A stretch of DNA of 64,000 nucleotides, taken from NCBI RefSeq assembly GCF_024362485.1, contig NZ_CP101456.1, positions 930,001 through 994,000 on the forward strand, written 5' to 3'. Position 1 is the stretch's first letter. Each line of letters opens with the position of its first letter. The notes under the pieces were generated by a model. It ran no database searches and was not told the origin of the DNA. It saw nothing but the letters and a program-made list of their open reading frames with translations. This DNA is from Natronobeatus ordinarius. GTDB taxonomy: Archaea; Halobacteriota; Halobacteria; Halobacteriales; Natrialbaceae. This document shows, piece by piece, positions 52,043 to 60,714 of the stretch. A program made the translations under genes and the position numbers.

Positions 52043-53179
52043 ATGGACCGTCTGGCCGGCCGACTCGTCGAGCGTCTGCGCGGCGAGCCGGAAGAGCCCT
52101 CCGTCGTCGGACTGGACGACGAGGAAGCCGACAAGCTGTTCGACGCCCTCGGCTCTGAGACCTCCCGGGCCGTCCTCGCCGCCTGTTATGAGCGCGGCCG
52201 GACCCGATCCGAGCTGGCCGACGACCTCGAGACCAGCATCCAGAACGTCGGCTACCACGTCGACAAACTCGAGTCCGCGGGCCTGCTCGAGCCCGTCGAG
52301 ACGCGATATGGCGAGAACGGCCGCGAGGTCCGGGTGTACGAGCCGAGCAAGCGAGCGGTGATCGTCGCCGCGGGCGAGCCTGGGCTGGTCGAGCGCCTCG
52401 CGGACGCCCTCGAGCGACTGTTCGCGCCCGTGGTGCTCGTCGGGCTGGTGGCGATGGTCGCAGCCGTCGTCGCTCGTGGCCCGGAACGGCTCAAAATGCT
52501 CGGCGACGACGCCGCCGCGGAGACGACCACGCGGGCCGCAGAGACGGCTCCGCTGGCCGGGGAGGCGACGACGGTATCCGCTGTAGTCGCCGGCGTTGCC
52601 GCCTTCCTCCTCGGTCTGGCCGCCGTCCTCATCGCCGATCGTCGCGGCGCGTTCGACCGCGACGAGACCCGTCGGACGGGTCGGCAGGCGCTCCTCGTCG
52701 GTCACGACTCGAGGCAGACCCGACGGACCGCCGCCTGGAGCGTCGCACTCGGCCTCGGCGCGTTTCTCGCCGTCGACGTCACCCTCACGGGGGCGACCCG
52801 CGTCGCGGGTGCGGCGGCTGTCGCCGCGCTCCTGGCGGTTCCGCTCGGGACGGTTGTGGCCACCTTCCACGCGCGCCTCGACGGCGGCATCCTGGTGAGC
52901 TGGCTCGCCTCGAGCGCCCCCATCGCCGGGATCTGGGGCTATTTCGTGGCAGGTGAGGCCGTCAGGTCGGGACTCGAGCCGGGACTCGTCGCCGCCGGCG
53001 TCGCGAGCTTCCTCCTGCTCGGATTCCCGCTCGGATCGGTCGCCTACCTCGTCGGAAGTCTGGCTCGAAGACGAGCCGGGGACGCGTCGGGGCCGTCGCG
53101 CCGCGTGGTTGTCGCGCTGGCGGCGCACCCCGTCGCGGTCGTTCTCCTCGTCGTCGGCTGGCTTCGATTCGTACTATGA
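52043..53179 (+). CDS. ArsR-like winged-helix membrane protein
   Basis: A 378-residue protein. The first 110 residues are a winged helix (LFDALGSETSRAVLAACYERG, SIQNVGYHVDKLESAGLL). The rest has about six to seven transmembrane helices (FAPVVLVGLVAMVAAVVARG, VAGVAAFLLGLAAVLIADRR, ASFLLLGFPLGSVAYLVGSL). Such one-component membrane regulators may sense the envelope and bind DNA directly. Its stop overlaps the next gene start by four bases, so the pair is coupled. Confidence 0.76.
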   Translation: MDRLAGRLVERLRGEPEEPSVVGLDDEEADKLFDALGSETSRAVLAACYERGRTRSELADDLETSIQNVGYHVDKLESAGLLEPVETRYGENGREVRVYEPSKRAVIVAAGEPGLVERLADALERLFAPVVLVGLVAMVAAVVARGPERLKMLGDDAAAETTTRAAETAPLAGEATTVSAVVAGVAAFLLGLAAVLIADRRGAFDRDETRRTGRQALLVGHDSRQTRRTAAWSVALGLGAFLAVDVTLTGATRVAGAAAVAALLAVPLGTVVATFHARLDGGILVSWLASSAPIAGIWGYFVAGEAVRSGLEPGLVAAGVASFLLLGFPLGSVAYLVGSLARRRAGDASGPSRRVVVALAAHPVAVVLLVVGWLRFVL

Positions 53180-54075
53180 CGGGCGACGAACGCGCCACGA
53201 TCGACGGCGGTTTCGACTCGAGTCGGCGGGCGGTGGCCCGGGCGGCGCTCCTCGGTGCCGCAGGCCTCCTCCTCGTCGTCGCCGTCGCGTTTTCGATCCT
53301 GCCGGCCGGCTCGCCGGTCTCCTGGTGGCGACAGTACGACGCCACGACGTGGCTGTTCTTCGTCGGGGTGTTCGGGTTCGTCGGCGCGACGCTCGGGGTC
53401 GGCTGGCAGCAGGGGTGTCGGGTCGCGGCCGCCGGTATCGTGGGGCTGTTGCTCGTCCTTCCGGCCGTTCCACCCATCGCGTTCGGCGAATCACCCGACT
53501 CCTGGTTCGTCCTCGGTGGAACCGCGGTCGTCGTGGTCCCGTTCGCGCTGGTCGCCGTCCCGATCGAGCACGTCCGCAGGACCGCAGACCGGTCCCGACC
53601 GACGCGACTCGAGTGGCTCGCGCTGGCCGTCGGCGTCGGCCACCTGCTGGCGGTCGACCGACTGAAGACCGCGCTCGAGCACCGCCCCCTCCTCCCGCCG
53701 CCGACCGAACTCGGTGCCGTCGACCCCTACGGACTCGCCCTTCTGATCGCGTTCACCGTGAGCCTGGTCCTCCTCGGAGCGGTGCCCGTCGTCCTCGCGG
53801 GGCGGCTCCGCCTCCTCACCCCGCCAGCAGCCGTTCTCGTCGCCTTCGGCTGGGCGAGCTACCGGACGTGGCTGCGCTCGCTCGAGACCCTGCCGCCCGA
53901 GGGCCCGGGCTTCGGGATCAGTCCGACGCCGCTGACGCTGTACGCGTGGGGCGCGTCGGCACTCCTCGTCGGCGTCCTCGTGCTCGCGGGCCTCGAGTAC
54001 CTGGTACGCCGGACGCTGGGGATCGCGCCGCCGCCGTCGCTCGTCGGTGATGGCTCCAGGGGCGAACGACGCTAG
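53176..54075 (+). CDS. Multi-pass membrane protein coupled to the wHTH gene
   Basis: A 299-residue protein with about eight transmembrane helices (ALLGAAGLLLVVAVAFSILPAG, WLFFVGVFGFVGATLGVGW, VAAAGIVGLLLVLPAVPPIAF and others), beginning MTGDERATIDGGF. I do not recognise a family. Its ATGA overlap with the wHTH-membrane gene suggests they form one unit, possibly a sensor or transporter complex with the regulator. It ends before a large inverted repeat. Confidence 0.68.
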   Translation: MTGDERATIDGGFDSSRRAVARAALLGAAGLLLVVAVAFSILPAGSPVSWWRQYDATTWLFFVGVFGFVGATLGVGWQQGCRVAAAGIVGLLLVLPAVPPIAFGESPDSWFVLGGTAVVVVPFALVAVPIEHVRRTADRSRPTRLEWLALAVGVGHLLAVDRLKTALEHRPLLPPPTELGAVDPYGLALLIAFTVSLVLLGAVPVVLAGRLRLLTPPAAVLVAFGWASYRTWLRSLETLPPEGPGFGISPTPLTLYAWGASALLVGVLVLAGLEYLVRRTLGIAPPPSLVGDGSRGERR

Positions 54076-54081
54076 TGCTTT

Positions 54082-54149
54082 GTCAAGCCTGATCTGCAGG
54101 GTCGAATCCGTCGCCGAAGGCCGGTTCGACCCTGCAGTCGACGCTTGAC
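54082..54149. terminator. Large inverted repeat between convergent genes
   Basis: Arms of 25 bases, GTCAAGCCTGATCTGCAGGG... and its near-complement, match at 21 of 25 positions and enclose an 18-base loop. The repeat sits exactly between the stops of the membrane-protein gene and the VapC-like gene. It most probably serves as a bidirectional terminator, or may be a mobile remnant. No T-run is evident. Confidence 0.5.
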
Positions 54150-54155
54150 GGAGTA

Positions 54156-54593
54156 CTAGTCGGCGAGCGTAGTGGGATCGAGTCGCTCGACGATCCCGTC
54201 GAAGTCGTCGTCGAAGCTGAGCACGGCGTCGATCTCGTGCTCCTCGAGGAGCGTGATGGTGTTCGCGTCGGTGAAGCTGAGTGTATGGTCGTCGTACTGT
54301 TCGAACGTCTCGATCGTCGCCTCGAAGATCGACTCCGTCACGTACAGGAGTTCAACGACCGACGGGTACTTCCCTCGACCGAGGATCCGTCGTCCGACGG
54401 TCACGGCTGCGTCGTATCGACCCGTACGGGTTCGGGTCAGCGTCACGGTTTCGTCGAAGACGTACTCACTCGTGTACGGCTGGCCGAATTCGCCACCGAG
54501 AACGGTGTCGAGTGCCGCTGTCGCCGACTCGTGTCTCGCCGCGTCCCGGTCGTGATGGGCAAAAAACACGCCAGTATCGATGAACACGCTCAT
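54156..54593 (-). CDS. PIN-domain toxin, VapC-like
   Basis: A 145-residue PIN-domain ribonuclease. The first acidic residue is in SVFIDTGVFFAHHDRDAAR, the second Asp/Glu set in YTSEYVFDETVTLT, and the third in LSFTDANTITLLEE and VLSFDDDFDGI. These fit the PIN catalytic pocket. It overlaps the antitoxin gene by four bases and lies in the standard antitoxin-toxin order. The RNA target is unknown. Confidence 0.88.
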   Translation of the reverse strand: MSVFIDTGVFFAHHDRDAARHESATAALDTVLGGEFGQPYTSEYVFDETVTLTRTRTGRYDAAVTVGRRILGRGKYPSVVELLYVTESIFEATIETFEQYDDHTLSFTDANTITLLEEHEIDAVLSFDDDFDGIVERLDPTTLAD

Positions 54594-54868
54594 TCGCCGT
54601 ACAGGATGTCGTCGATGTCGTCTTCGTCCGTTTCGACTCCCGAAGCGACCGTTCCAGATAGCCACCGCTCGGTCTCTTCGTCCGAAAGCGGTTCGAACTC
54701 GTCACGAAACGAGTCGATCACCTCGGCTCTCGACTCGTACGTGTCCGTGACGATCCGTTCGAGGAGTTCCTGCTGGGTCACCTTCCGACCCGTCTCGAGA
54801 CGAATCTCCGCCTGAAGTTTCTCGAGGCAGTCTTTCGTCCGGTCAGTGACCTTGACCGACGTGGACAT
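54590..54868 (-). CDS. Antitoxin of the VapBC-like pair
   Basis: A 92-residue acidic antitoxin. The N-terminal half (TSVKVTDRTKDCLEKLQAEI) has a ribbon-helix-helix pattern for DNA binding and dimerisation. The Glu/Asp-rich tail (ETDEDDIDDILYGE) would wrap and block the PIN toxin. It is the first gene of the pair. AT-rich sequence upstream (54869-54900) is likely the autoregulated promoter. Confidence 0.82.
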   Translation of the reverse strand: MSTSVKVTDRTKDCLEKLQAEIRLETGRKVTQQELLERIVTDTYESRAEVIDSFRDEFEPLSDEETERWLSGTVASGVETDEDDIDDILYGE

Positions 54869-54990
54869 AGTTGTAGTAGTAGACTCTACCAGGTAAATGG
54901 TTCTGCCGAGACCGTGATCCCCTATACCGGCACCAGCCGTTCGCTCGAGCGACCAACAGCTACAGGTGTTTTCGACATATCAGTGAACCC

Positions 54991-56571
54991 ATGTCACGAT
55001 CTTCGGCCCCACCGATCTTCGGGGAGACGCGTCTGACCACCAGGCGACTCGAGTCCCTCGCCGGCCGGATCGACGCCGAGCGCGAGGGCGGGATCGAGGT
55101 CCGGACCCCGATCACGGACGACGAGATCTGTCGGATTCCGGACTGCGACGAGGCAGACGTCGACGCCGCGGTCGAGCGCGCTCGCGAGGCGCAGGCGTCC
55201 TGGGAGCGCGTCCCCGTCGACGCCCGTGCGGAGACGCTTCGCCGGTTCGGCGACCTCGTCCTCGAGCGCCGCGAGCAGTTGCTCGACCTGCTCCAGCTCG
55301 AGACGGGCAAATCTCGACGCCACGGCGTCGAGGAGGTCCTCGACGTCCCGCTGACGAGTTCGTACTACGCCGAGCGCGGGCCGTCGATGCTCGCCGACGA
55401 GCGACGAGGCGGCGCGATTCCGCTGGCGACCGACGCTCGCGTAACGGTCGACCCCGTGGGCGTCGTGGGGATCATCGCGCCGTGGAACTACCCGCTGACG
55501 CTCGCGGTGACCGACGCGATCCCCGCCTTACTGGCGGGTAACGCCGTCGTGCTCAAACCCGACGAGAAGACGCCCTTTATCGCGCTCGCGCTCGCCGAAT
55601 TGCTCGAGGAAGCGGGGCTGCCCGAGGGCGTCCTCGAGGTCGTCACCGGCGAGGGGCCGACCGTCGGTCCGGCGCTGATCGATCGGGTCGACTACGTCGC
55701 GTTCACGGGCAGCACGGAGACGGGGCGGACCGTCGCCGAGCGTGCCGGGCGGAACCTGATCGGCTGCTCGCTCGAGCTCGGCGGCAAGAATCCGATGATC
55801 GTCCTCGCCGACGCCGACCTCGAGGCGGCCGCCCGCGGTGCGGTGCAAGGGGCGTTCACCAACGCCGGCCAGCTCTGTCTCGCCCCGGAACGCATCTACG
55901 TCGAGGAGTCCCGGTACGAAGACTTTCTCGACGCCTTCGTCGGGACAACCCGCAGGCTCTCGATGGGCCTCGAGTTCGAGTACGGGCCGGACGTCGGCTC
56001 GCTGATCGACGGCGCCCAGCTCGAGCGAGTCGAGTCACACGTCGCCGAGGCGGTCGAGTCGGGCGCCTCGGTGCTCTCGGGGGGTCGTCACCGCCCCGAC
56101 GTCGGGCCGTACTGTTACGAGCCGACGATCCTGACCGACGTCGATCCGGGCTCGCGGGTCGCCTGCGAGGAGACGTTCGGCCCCGTGGTGTCGGTGACGC
56201 CGGTGGCCGACATCGAGTCGGCAATCGAGGCGGCCAACGACTCGCCCTACGGCCTGAACGCGAGCGTCTGGACGGCCGATCGCGAACGAGGGGTCCAGGT
56301 CGCCCGCGAGATCGACTGCGGAACCGTCTGCGTGAACGACGCCTACACGGCGGGCTGGGCGGCCGTCGACGCGCCGATGGGCGGCGTCGGCGACTCGGGG
56401 CTCGGCAGACGACACGGCCCCGAGGGGCTGCGTCGCTACCTCGAGCCCCGAACGATCGCCGTCTCCCGGCTGGGGCCGCTCGACGCCCCGCCGGGCGTGC
56501 CGGCGTCGGCGTTCGTTCGCATCCTGAGCGGGCTCACGCAGTTCCGGCGGCGGCTGATGAGGTGGCTGTGA
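54991..56571 (+). CDS. Aldehyde dehydrogenase (succinic-semialdehyde/fatty-aldehyde type)
   Basis: A 526-residue NAD(P)-dependent aldehyde dehydrogenase. Motifs include GIIAPWNYPLTLAV, FTGSTETGRTVAERAG, the general-base region ELGGKNPMIVLADADLE and the catalytic Cys in NAGQLCLAPERIY. The C-terminus extends past the core with a partly hydrophobic tail (FVRILSGLTQFRRRLMRWL), a feature of membrane-attached fatty-aldehyde types. Its stop overlaps the next gene by one base. The substrate is not certain. Confidence 0.88.
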   Translation: MSRSSAPPIFGETRLTTRRLESLAGRIDAEREGGIEVRTPITDDEICRIPDCDEADVDAAVERAREAQASWERVPVDARAETLRRFGDLVLERREQLLDLLQLETGKSRRHGVEEVLDVPLTSSYYAERGPSMLADERRGGAIPLATDARVTVDPVGVVGIIAPWNYPLTLAVTDAIPALLAGNAVVLKPDEKTPFIALALAELLEEAGLPEGVLEVVTGEGPTVGPALIDRVDYVAFTGSTETGRTVAERAGRNLIGCSLELGGKNPMIVLADADLEAAARGAVQGAFTNAGQLCLAPERIYVEESRYEDFLDAFVGTTRRLSMGLEFEYGPDVGSLIDGAQLERVESHVAEAVESGASVLSGGRHRPDVGPYCYEPTILTDVDPGSRVACEETFGPVVSVTPVADIESAIEAANDSPYGLNASVWTADRERGVQVAREIDCGTVCVNDAYTAGWAAVDAPMGGVGDSGLGRRHGPEGLRRYLEPRTIAVSRLGPLDAPPGVPASAFVRILSGLTQFRRRLMRWL

Positions 56572-57662
56572 TGGCCGACCCCCGGATCTTCCTCACCGGC
56601 TTTCCGGGCTTTCTCGGCTCCGCCCTGATCGAACGCCTGCTCGCCCGCGGCGACGGTCCCGTCGCGTGTCTGGTCCAGCCGGCCTACCGCGACCAGGCCG
56701 AGCGGCGGGCGACGGCGATCGTCGAGGAACTCGAGGCCGACGTCGGCGACGACTCGATCCAGCTGTACGAGGGCGACATCACGGACCCTGACCTGGGGCT
56801 GGGGGACGCCCTCGAGGACCTCGATTCCGTCGAAGAACTGTACCACCTCGCGGCGGTCTACGACCTGGGCGTCGACCGGGGGCTCGCCGAGGCGGTCAAC
56901 GTCCGCGGCACCGAGCACGTCCTCGACGTCGCCGAGGACCTCGCCGTCGATCGGTTCCAGTACGTCAGCACGTGCTACGTCAGCGGCCGGTACGACGGCG
57001 TGTTCACCGAGGCCCACCTCGAGGAGGGTCAGGGCTTCAACAACCACTACGAGGCGACGAAGTACCTGGCCGAGGTCGCGGTACAAGATCGGATGGTCGA
57101 GGGGCTCCCGGCGACGATCTACCGGCCGGCGATCGTTGTCGGCGACAGCCAGAGCGGGGAGACCGACAAGTACGACGGGCCGTACTACCTGCTCCGGTGG
57201 CTGCTCGCCCAGCCGCGGTGGGGCTCGCTCTCGTTCTCGCTCCCTGGCTCGGCCGAGGCCGAACTGAACGTCGTCCCCCGCGACTTCGTGATCGACGCCA
57301 TTGCCCACCTGAGCGGCCGCGAGGACACCGTCGGCGAGGTCTACCAGCTCTGTGACCCCGCCCCGCTGACCGTCCCGCAGTTCGTCGACGCGCTCGCGAC
57401 GGCGACGGGCCACCGGACCGTGACGGTGCCGACGACGAAATCGATCGGCCGGGCGACGATGGAACGCCTCGCCGCCCGCGGTGCGCCACTCGAGCCGGCC
57501 GCACTCGACTATCTCGATCACCCCACCCGGTATGCCTGTCCGAACACCCATCGCGCGCTCGAGGGGAGCGGCCTCGAGTGCCCGCCGTTCGAATCGTACG
57601 TCGATCGTCTCGTGGCGTACGTCCTGAAGCATCCGGACGTCGGCGACGAGGCGATGGTCTGA
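56571..57662 (+). CDS. SDR-fold NAD-binding protein, fatty-acyl-reductase-like
   Basis: A 363-residue extended short-chain dehydrogenase of the NAD_binding_4/male-sterility type. The Gly motif is TGFPGFLGSALIERL, the active-site pattern is YVSTCYVSGRYDGVF with NNHYEATKYLAEVAV, and the second half carries GDSQSGETDKYDGPYYLLRW. It is coupled to the aldehyde dehydrogenase by a one-base overlap. Together they suggest fatty aldehyde or acyl interconversion, but the direction is not fixed. ATG 56571 is preferred over GTG 56562. Confidence 0.8.
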   Translation: MADPRIFLTGFPGFLGSALIERLLARGDGPVACLVQPAYRDQAERRATAIVEELEADVGDDSIQLYEGDITDPDLGLGDALEDLDSVEELYHLAAVYDLGVDRGLAEAVNVRGTEHVLDVAEDLAVDRFQYVSTCYVSGRYDGVFTEAHLEEGQGFNNHYEATKYLAEVAVQDRMVEGLPATIYRPAIVVGDSQSGETDKYDGPYYLLRWLLAQPRWGSLSFSLPGSAEAELNVVPRDFVIDAIAHLSGREDTVGEVYQLCDPAPLTVPQFVDALATATGHRTVTVPTTKSIGRATMERLAARGAPLEPAALDYLDHPTRYACPNTHRALEGSGLECPPFESYVDRLVAYVLKHPDVGDEAMV

Positions 57663-57671
57663 ACGGGTTCG

Positions 57672-59162
57672 TTACTCGTCCTCGAGCGCGCCGGTCGCCT
57701 CGAACGTCCGCCCCTCGTAGGCGATCGTGCGTCGCTCGCTTTCCTCGTAGCCGAACCGTCGGAGAGCCGTCCCCCGGTCGGTCTTCACCCGGACGGTCTT
57801 CACGCCGTCGTCGAACAGGGGGAGTGCGTTCCGAAAGCCACGCAACGGCCGCCGGGGAAGCTGCTCGGGGAGCAGCCGCTCGTCGACCTCCTCGACGTCG
57901 GCGTCGGCGCGCGTGACGGTGACCGTCGCCGGTCGACGGGCGTCGGCGTAATTCGGCAACTCGACGACGATCGTCTCCCCCTCGTCCTCGATCGTCGCGT
58001 TGGGTTCGGGCTCGACCTCGAGTGAGGGTGCCTCGAGGTCGACCATCGCCGCGTGGGTCTCGCCGTCTCGGCTGTAATCGACCGTGTAGGCGTACCGACC
58101 GCCGCCGAGGTAGCCGACGGTTCGTTCGCCACGCCTGTCGATCGGCTCGCCGTCGTAGAGGAACAACGCAGTTTCGTCGACGGCGCCGGGTTTGAGAGAC
58201 GCGTACGGAAGCACCCACTCCCACGGCCCGATCGGAAACCACGCGTCGTCCTCGAGTTTGTACAGCCGCCAGTAGTAGGGATTGCCGCTCATGGTCTCCC
58301 GGCTGTGGTTGACAAGTTCGAACGAGACCTTCGCCGGGGCCGTCACCGATTCGACGTCGGGCTCGAGGTACGCTTCCGCCGCGGGCGTCGCCTCGTGGTA
58401 CCACGCGAGTTCGTCCTCGGTGGGCAGGTCGGGCACGGACGCCCCGTCGAATCGCGACGTCTCGTCGGGGCCCGGCGCGTCCGTCTCCCAGACGGCGATC
58501 GTGAACCCGCGGCCGCGCCAGCGGAAGTCGTACCGGCCGACGTCGATCGGCGGCTCGTTTCGCGCGTGATGTCCCAGCAGGTAGTGCTCGCCGACGACCG
58601 TCTCCTCGCCAGCCAGGGTGATCGTCTCCGGGAACCAGTCCTCACCCACCGACTCGAGCCGCCAGCGGCCGTCGTCGTCGTCGCGGGCATAGTCCGGTGA
58701 CGTCTCCGCGAGCGGGTGGTCTCCCGCGGGGACGAGGTACACCGTCTCCCTGTCCGCAGTTCGTCCGGTGGTGGGGTCGTCGAAGGCCACCAGCCGGCGT
58801 GGTCGGAACGTCTGTTCGTACGACATCCCGTTTCGCACGGCCGCGACGAGCGTCGCCGGCGACTCCTCGGTCGCCGGTTCCGCGAACTCGAGGCCGACCT
58901 CGAGGCCGTCGTCGGTGCGAATCCGACCGCCGACGACGGCCGCCGTCAGCGGCGCCGTCTCGAAGTCCACGACGGACGGTTCGTCGAACACGGGCAGTTC
59001 GGGGTCGTCCCGACTCGTCGGTTCGGAGTCCGATTCAGATGGGTCGTCTTCGGATTCTGGTTCGCTCCCGGGATCCGTTCCGGAGTCGTCGTCGGCCCCG
59101 AGACAGCCCGCGAGGAGGGCGGCGCCACCGGCCGTGGCGGTGAGGAGGGTGCGGCGGTTCAT
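57672..59162 (-). CDS. Tat-exported lipoprotein, 496 aa
   Basis: The signal peptide MNRRTLLTATAGGAALLAGC has Arg-Arg and a lipobox Cys20, followed by a long acidic linker of Asp, Ser and Glu repeats. The mature part is beta-rich, with repeated DPELPVFDEP, WRLYKLEDDAWFPIGPWEW, and a C-terminal domain with VVELPNYADARRPATVTVT. No enzyme signature is recognised. A large surface-protein role is likely. The start is confirmed by the signal; the 41 preceding residues are excluded. Confidence 0.78.
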   Translation of the reverse strand: MNRRTLLTATAGGAALLAGCLGADDDSGTDPGSEPESEDDPSESDSEPTSRDDPELPVFDEPSVVDFETAPLTAAVVGGRIRTDDGLEVGLEFAEPATEESPATLVAAVRNGMSYEQTFRPRRLVAFDDPTTGRTADRETVYLVPAGDHPLAETSPDYARDDDDGRWRLESVGEDWFPETITLAGEETVVGEHYLLGHHARNEPPIDVGRYDFRWRGRGFTIAVWETDAPGPDETSRFDGASVPDLPTEDELAWYHEATPAAEAYLEPDVESVTAPAKVSFELVNHSRETMSGNPYYWRLYKLEDDAWFPIGPWEWVLPYASLKPGAVDETALFLYDGEPIDRRGERTVGYLGGGRYAYTVDYSRDGETHAAMVDLEAPSLEVEPEPNATIEDEGETIVVELPNYADARRPATVTVTRADADVEEVDERLLPEQLPRRPLRGFRNALPLFDDGVKTVRVKTDRGTALRRFGYEESERRTIAYEGRTFEATGALEDE

Positions 59163-59290
59163 GTCGGTACCGTGTCCAGTGTGGGCCATAAGTTTTCGGA
59201 ACACTGAAATGCCGATTTCACCGACGCGAACGCGAGCACGAGCGAAGATCGAACGCGTGGTTTTTTCGCCTGCCGGCCGGAGCACTGGAC

Positions 59291-60283
59291 ATGGACCTCA
59301 CTCATCGCCCGCGGCGACTCCGCCAGGATCGCATCCGCGAGCTCGTTAGCGAGACGAGCCTCGAGCCGACGGACTTCATCGCACCCGTCTTCGTCGACGC
59401 GACGACCGACAGCCGGATTCCGATCGAGTCGATGCCCGGCCACGAACGCGTCCCGCTCGAGGAGAGCGTCGCCCGCGTCGAGGAGGTACTCGAGACGGGC
59501 GTCGAGGCCGTCATGCTGTTCGGCATCCCGACCGAGAAAGACGCCGAGGGTACCCGGGCGTGGGCCGACGACGGCGTGATCCAGGAGGCGACGCGACGGA
59601 TCACGACGGAGACAGACGCCTACGTGCTCACCGACGTCTGCCTCTGTGAGTACACCGACCACGGCCACTGTGGGACGCTCGAGACGGGCATCCGGGAGGG
59701 TGACTGCGGCCACGCCTCGCTCACCGTCGACAACGACGCGACCCTCGAGAGCCTCGAACGGATCGCCGTCTCTCACGCCGAGGCCGGGGCGGACATGGTG
59801 GCCCCGAGCGGAATGATGGACGGGATGGTCGCCGCGTTGCGAGGCGCACTCGATCGCGAGGGATTTACCGAAATTCCGGTGATGAGCTACGCGGCGAAGT
59901 ACGAGAGCGCCTTCTACGGGCCGTTCCGGGACGCCGCCGACGGCGCGCCCGCCTTCGGAAATCGTCGTCACTACCAGATGGACCCCGCCAACGCGCGCGA
60001 GGCGCTACGGGAGGTTCGCCTCGACGTCGAGCAGGGCGCCGACGTGCTGATGGTCAAACCCGCCTTGCCCTACCTCGACATCGTCTCGGCGCTCCGCCGG
60101 GAGTTCGACCATCCGATCGCCGCCTACAACGTCTCCGGCGAGTACGCGATGCTCCACGCCGCCGCCGAGAAGGGCTGGCTCGACCTCGAGGAGACGGCCC
60201 TCGAGTCGCTGCTGTCGATCAAACGTGCCGGCGCGGACCTGATTCTCACCTACTTCGCCGAGGACGTCGCCACCCAGCTGTAA
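59291..60283 (+). CDS. hemB: Delta-aminolevulinic acid dehydratase (porphobilinogen synthase)
   Basis: The enzyme condenses two 5-aminolevulinate molecules to porphobilinogen for haem and siroheme. The 330-residue protein has the zinc site DVCLCEYTDHGHCGTL, the first Schiff-base Lys in MSYAAKYESAFYGPFRDA and the second in MVKPALPYLDIV. PSGMMDGMVAALR and ISG-like YNVSGEYAML complete the family. A TATA-like GGTTTTTTCG lies 28 bases upstream. It is divergent from the lipoprotein gene. Confidence 0.95.
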   Translation: MDLTHRPRRLRQDRIRELVSETSLEPTDFIAPVFVDATTDSRIPIESMPGHERVPLEESVARVEEVLETGVEAVMLFGIPTEKDAEGTRAWADDGVIQEATRRITTETDAYVLTDVCLCEYTDHGHCGTLETGIREGDCGHASLTVDNDATLESLERIAVSHAEAGADMVAPSGMMDGMVAALRGALDREGFTEIPVMSYAAKYESAFYGPFRDAADGAPAFGNRRHYQMDPANAREALREVRLDVEQGADVLMVKPALPYLDIVSALRREFDHPIAAYNVSGEYAMLHAAAEKGWLDLEETALESLLSIKRAGADLILTYFAEDVATQL

Positions 60284-60618
60284 GATCGCGCCGGCGCGTT
60301 CAGCCGCCGAACCCGACGAACGTCCACCCCGTCCGATTTCGACCCGCTCGAGCGCCCCGGTGTGACAATATTTGCCGCGCACGGGCGAGAACGAACCAAC
60401 GGTCGGGCCGAATTGTCGGATTCGACGACGGTCGGGCGTTGTGACGGTCGTCGTTCGCCCAGTTTCAGACCCGAAACCGGCCGATTTCTGGACGGTCGAA
60501 GACCTTATATCGACTAGACTGTACCCACCTCTGTACGCTCGTCACCATCACACCATTATACATAGACGAACGTCAACGCTAATCCTTATACTATAGACAG
60601 ACATCCGATTCAACCGTG
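60284..60618. other. Long AT-rich leader upstream of the amt unit
   Basis: A 335-base region without a convincing ORF. It contains several TATA-like segments: CCTTATATCG near 60501, CATTATACATA near 60553, and CTTATACTATA at 60585-60595. A 12-base direct repeat ATAGACGAACGT occurs at 60562-60573 and again at 60655-60666 inside the small ORF. This suggests a multi-site regulatory region, as expected for a nitrogen-controlled gene. Confidence 0.4.
60585..60595 (+). promoter_or_regulatory. TATA-like box for the small ORF and amt
   Basis: CTTATACTATA is centred about 29 bases upstream of the ATG of the 31-codon ORF at 60619. A second candidate GTTTACAAATT (near 60665) could direct transcription of amt alone. 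An SD-like GGAGG lies about eight bases before the amt ATG. Confidence 0.45.
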
Positions 60619-60714
60619 ATGTTCGAAATACTCGCAGGATATTCGCCGAATTCGATAGACGAACGTTTACAAATTCTCGGACACAGTGCCGAACTCGAGG
60701 AGGTGGCCGGATGA
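60619..60714 (+). CDS. Small ORF coupled to amt (31 aa)
   Basis: A 31-codon ORF reading [20 protein letters not shown] and ending AELEEVAG, then TGA, which overlaps the amt ATG as ATGA. A TATA-like box sits 29 bases upstream of its ATG, so it may be translated from a leaderless transcript and feed ribosomes into amt. The peptide has no recognised motif. It could be a regulatory leader or a real small protein of the operon. Confidence 0.5.
   Translation: MFEILAGYSPNSIDERLQILGHSAELEEVAG

Noticed and set aside
54082-54149. A tRNA-like GGTTCGACCC within the inverted repeat
   Set aside because: No acceptor, D or anticodon stems can be formed around it; the segment is a simple palindrome.
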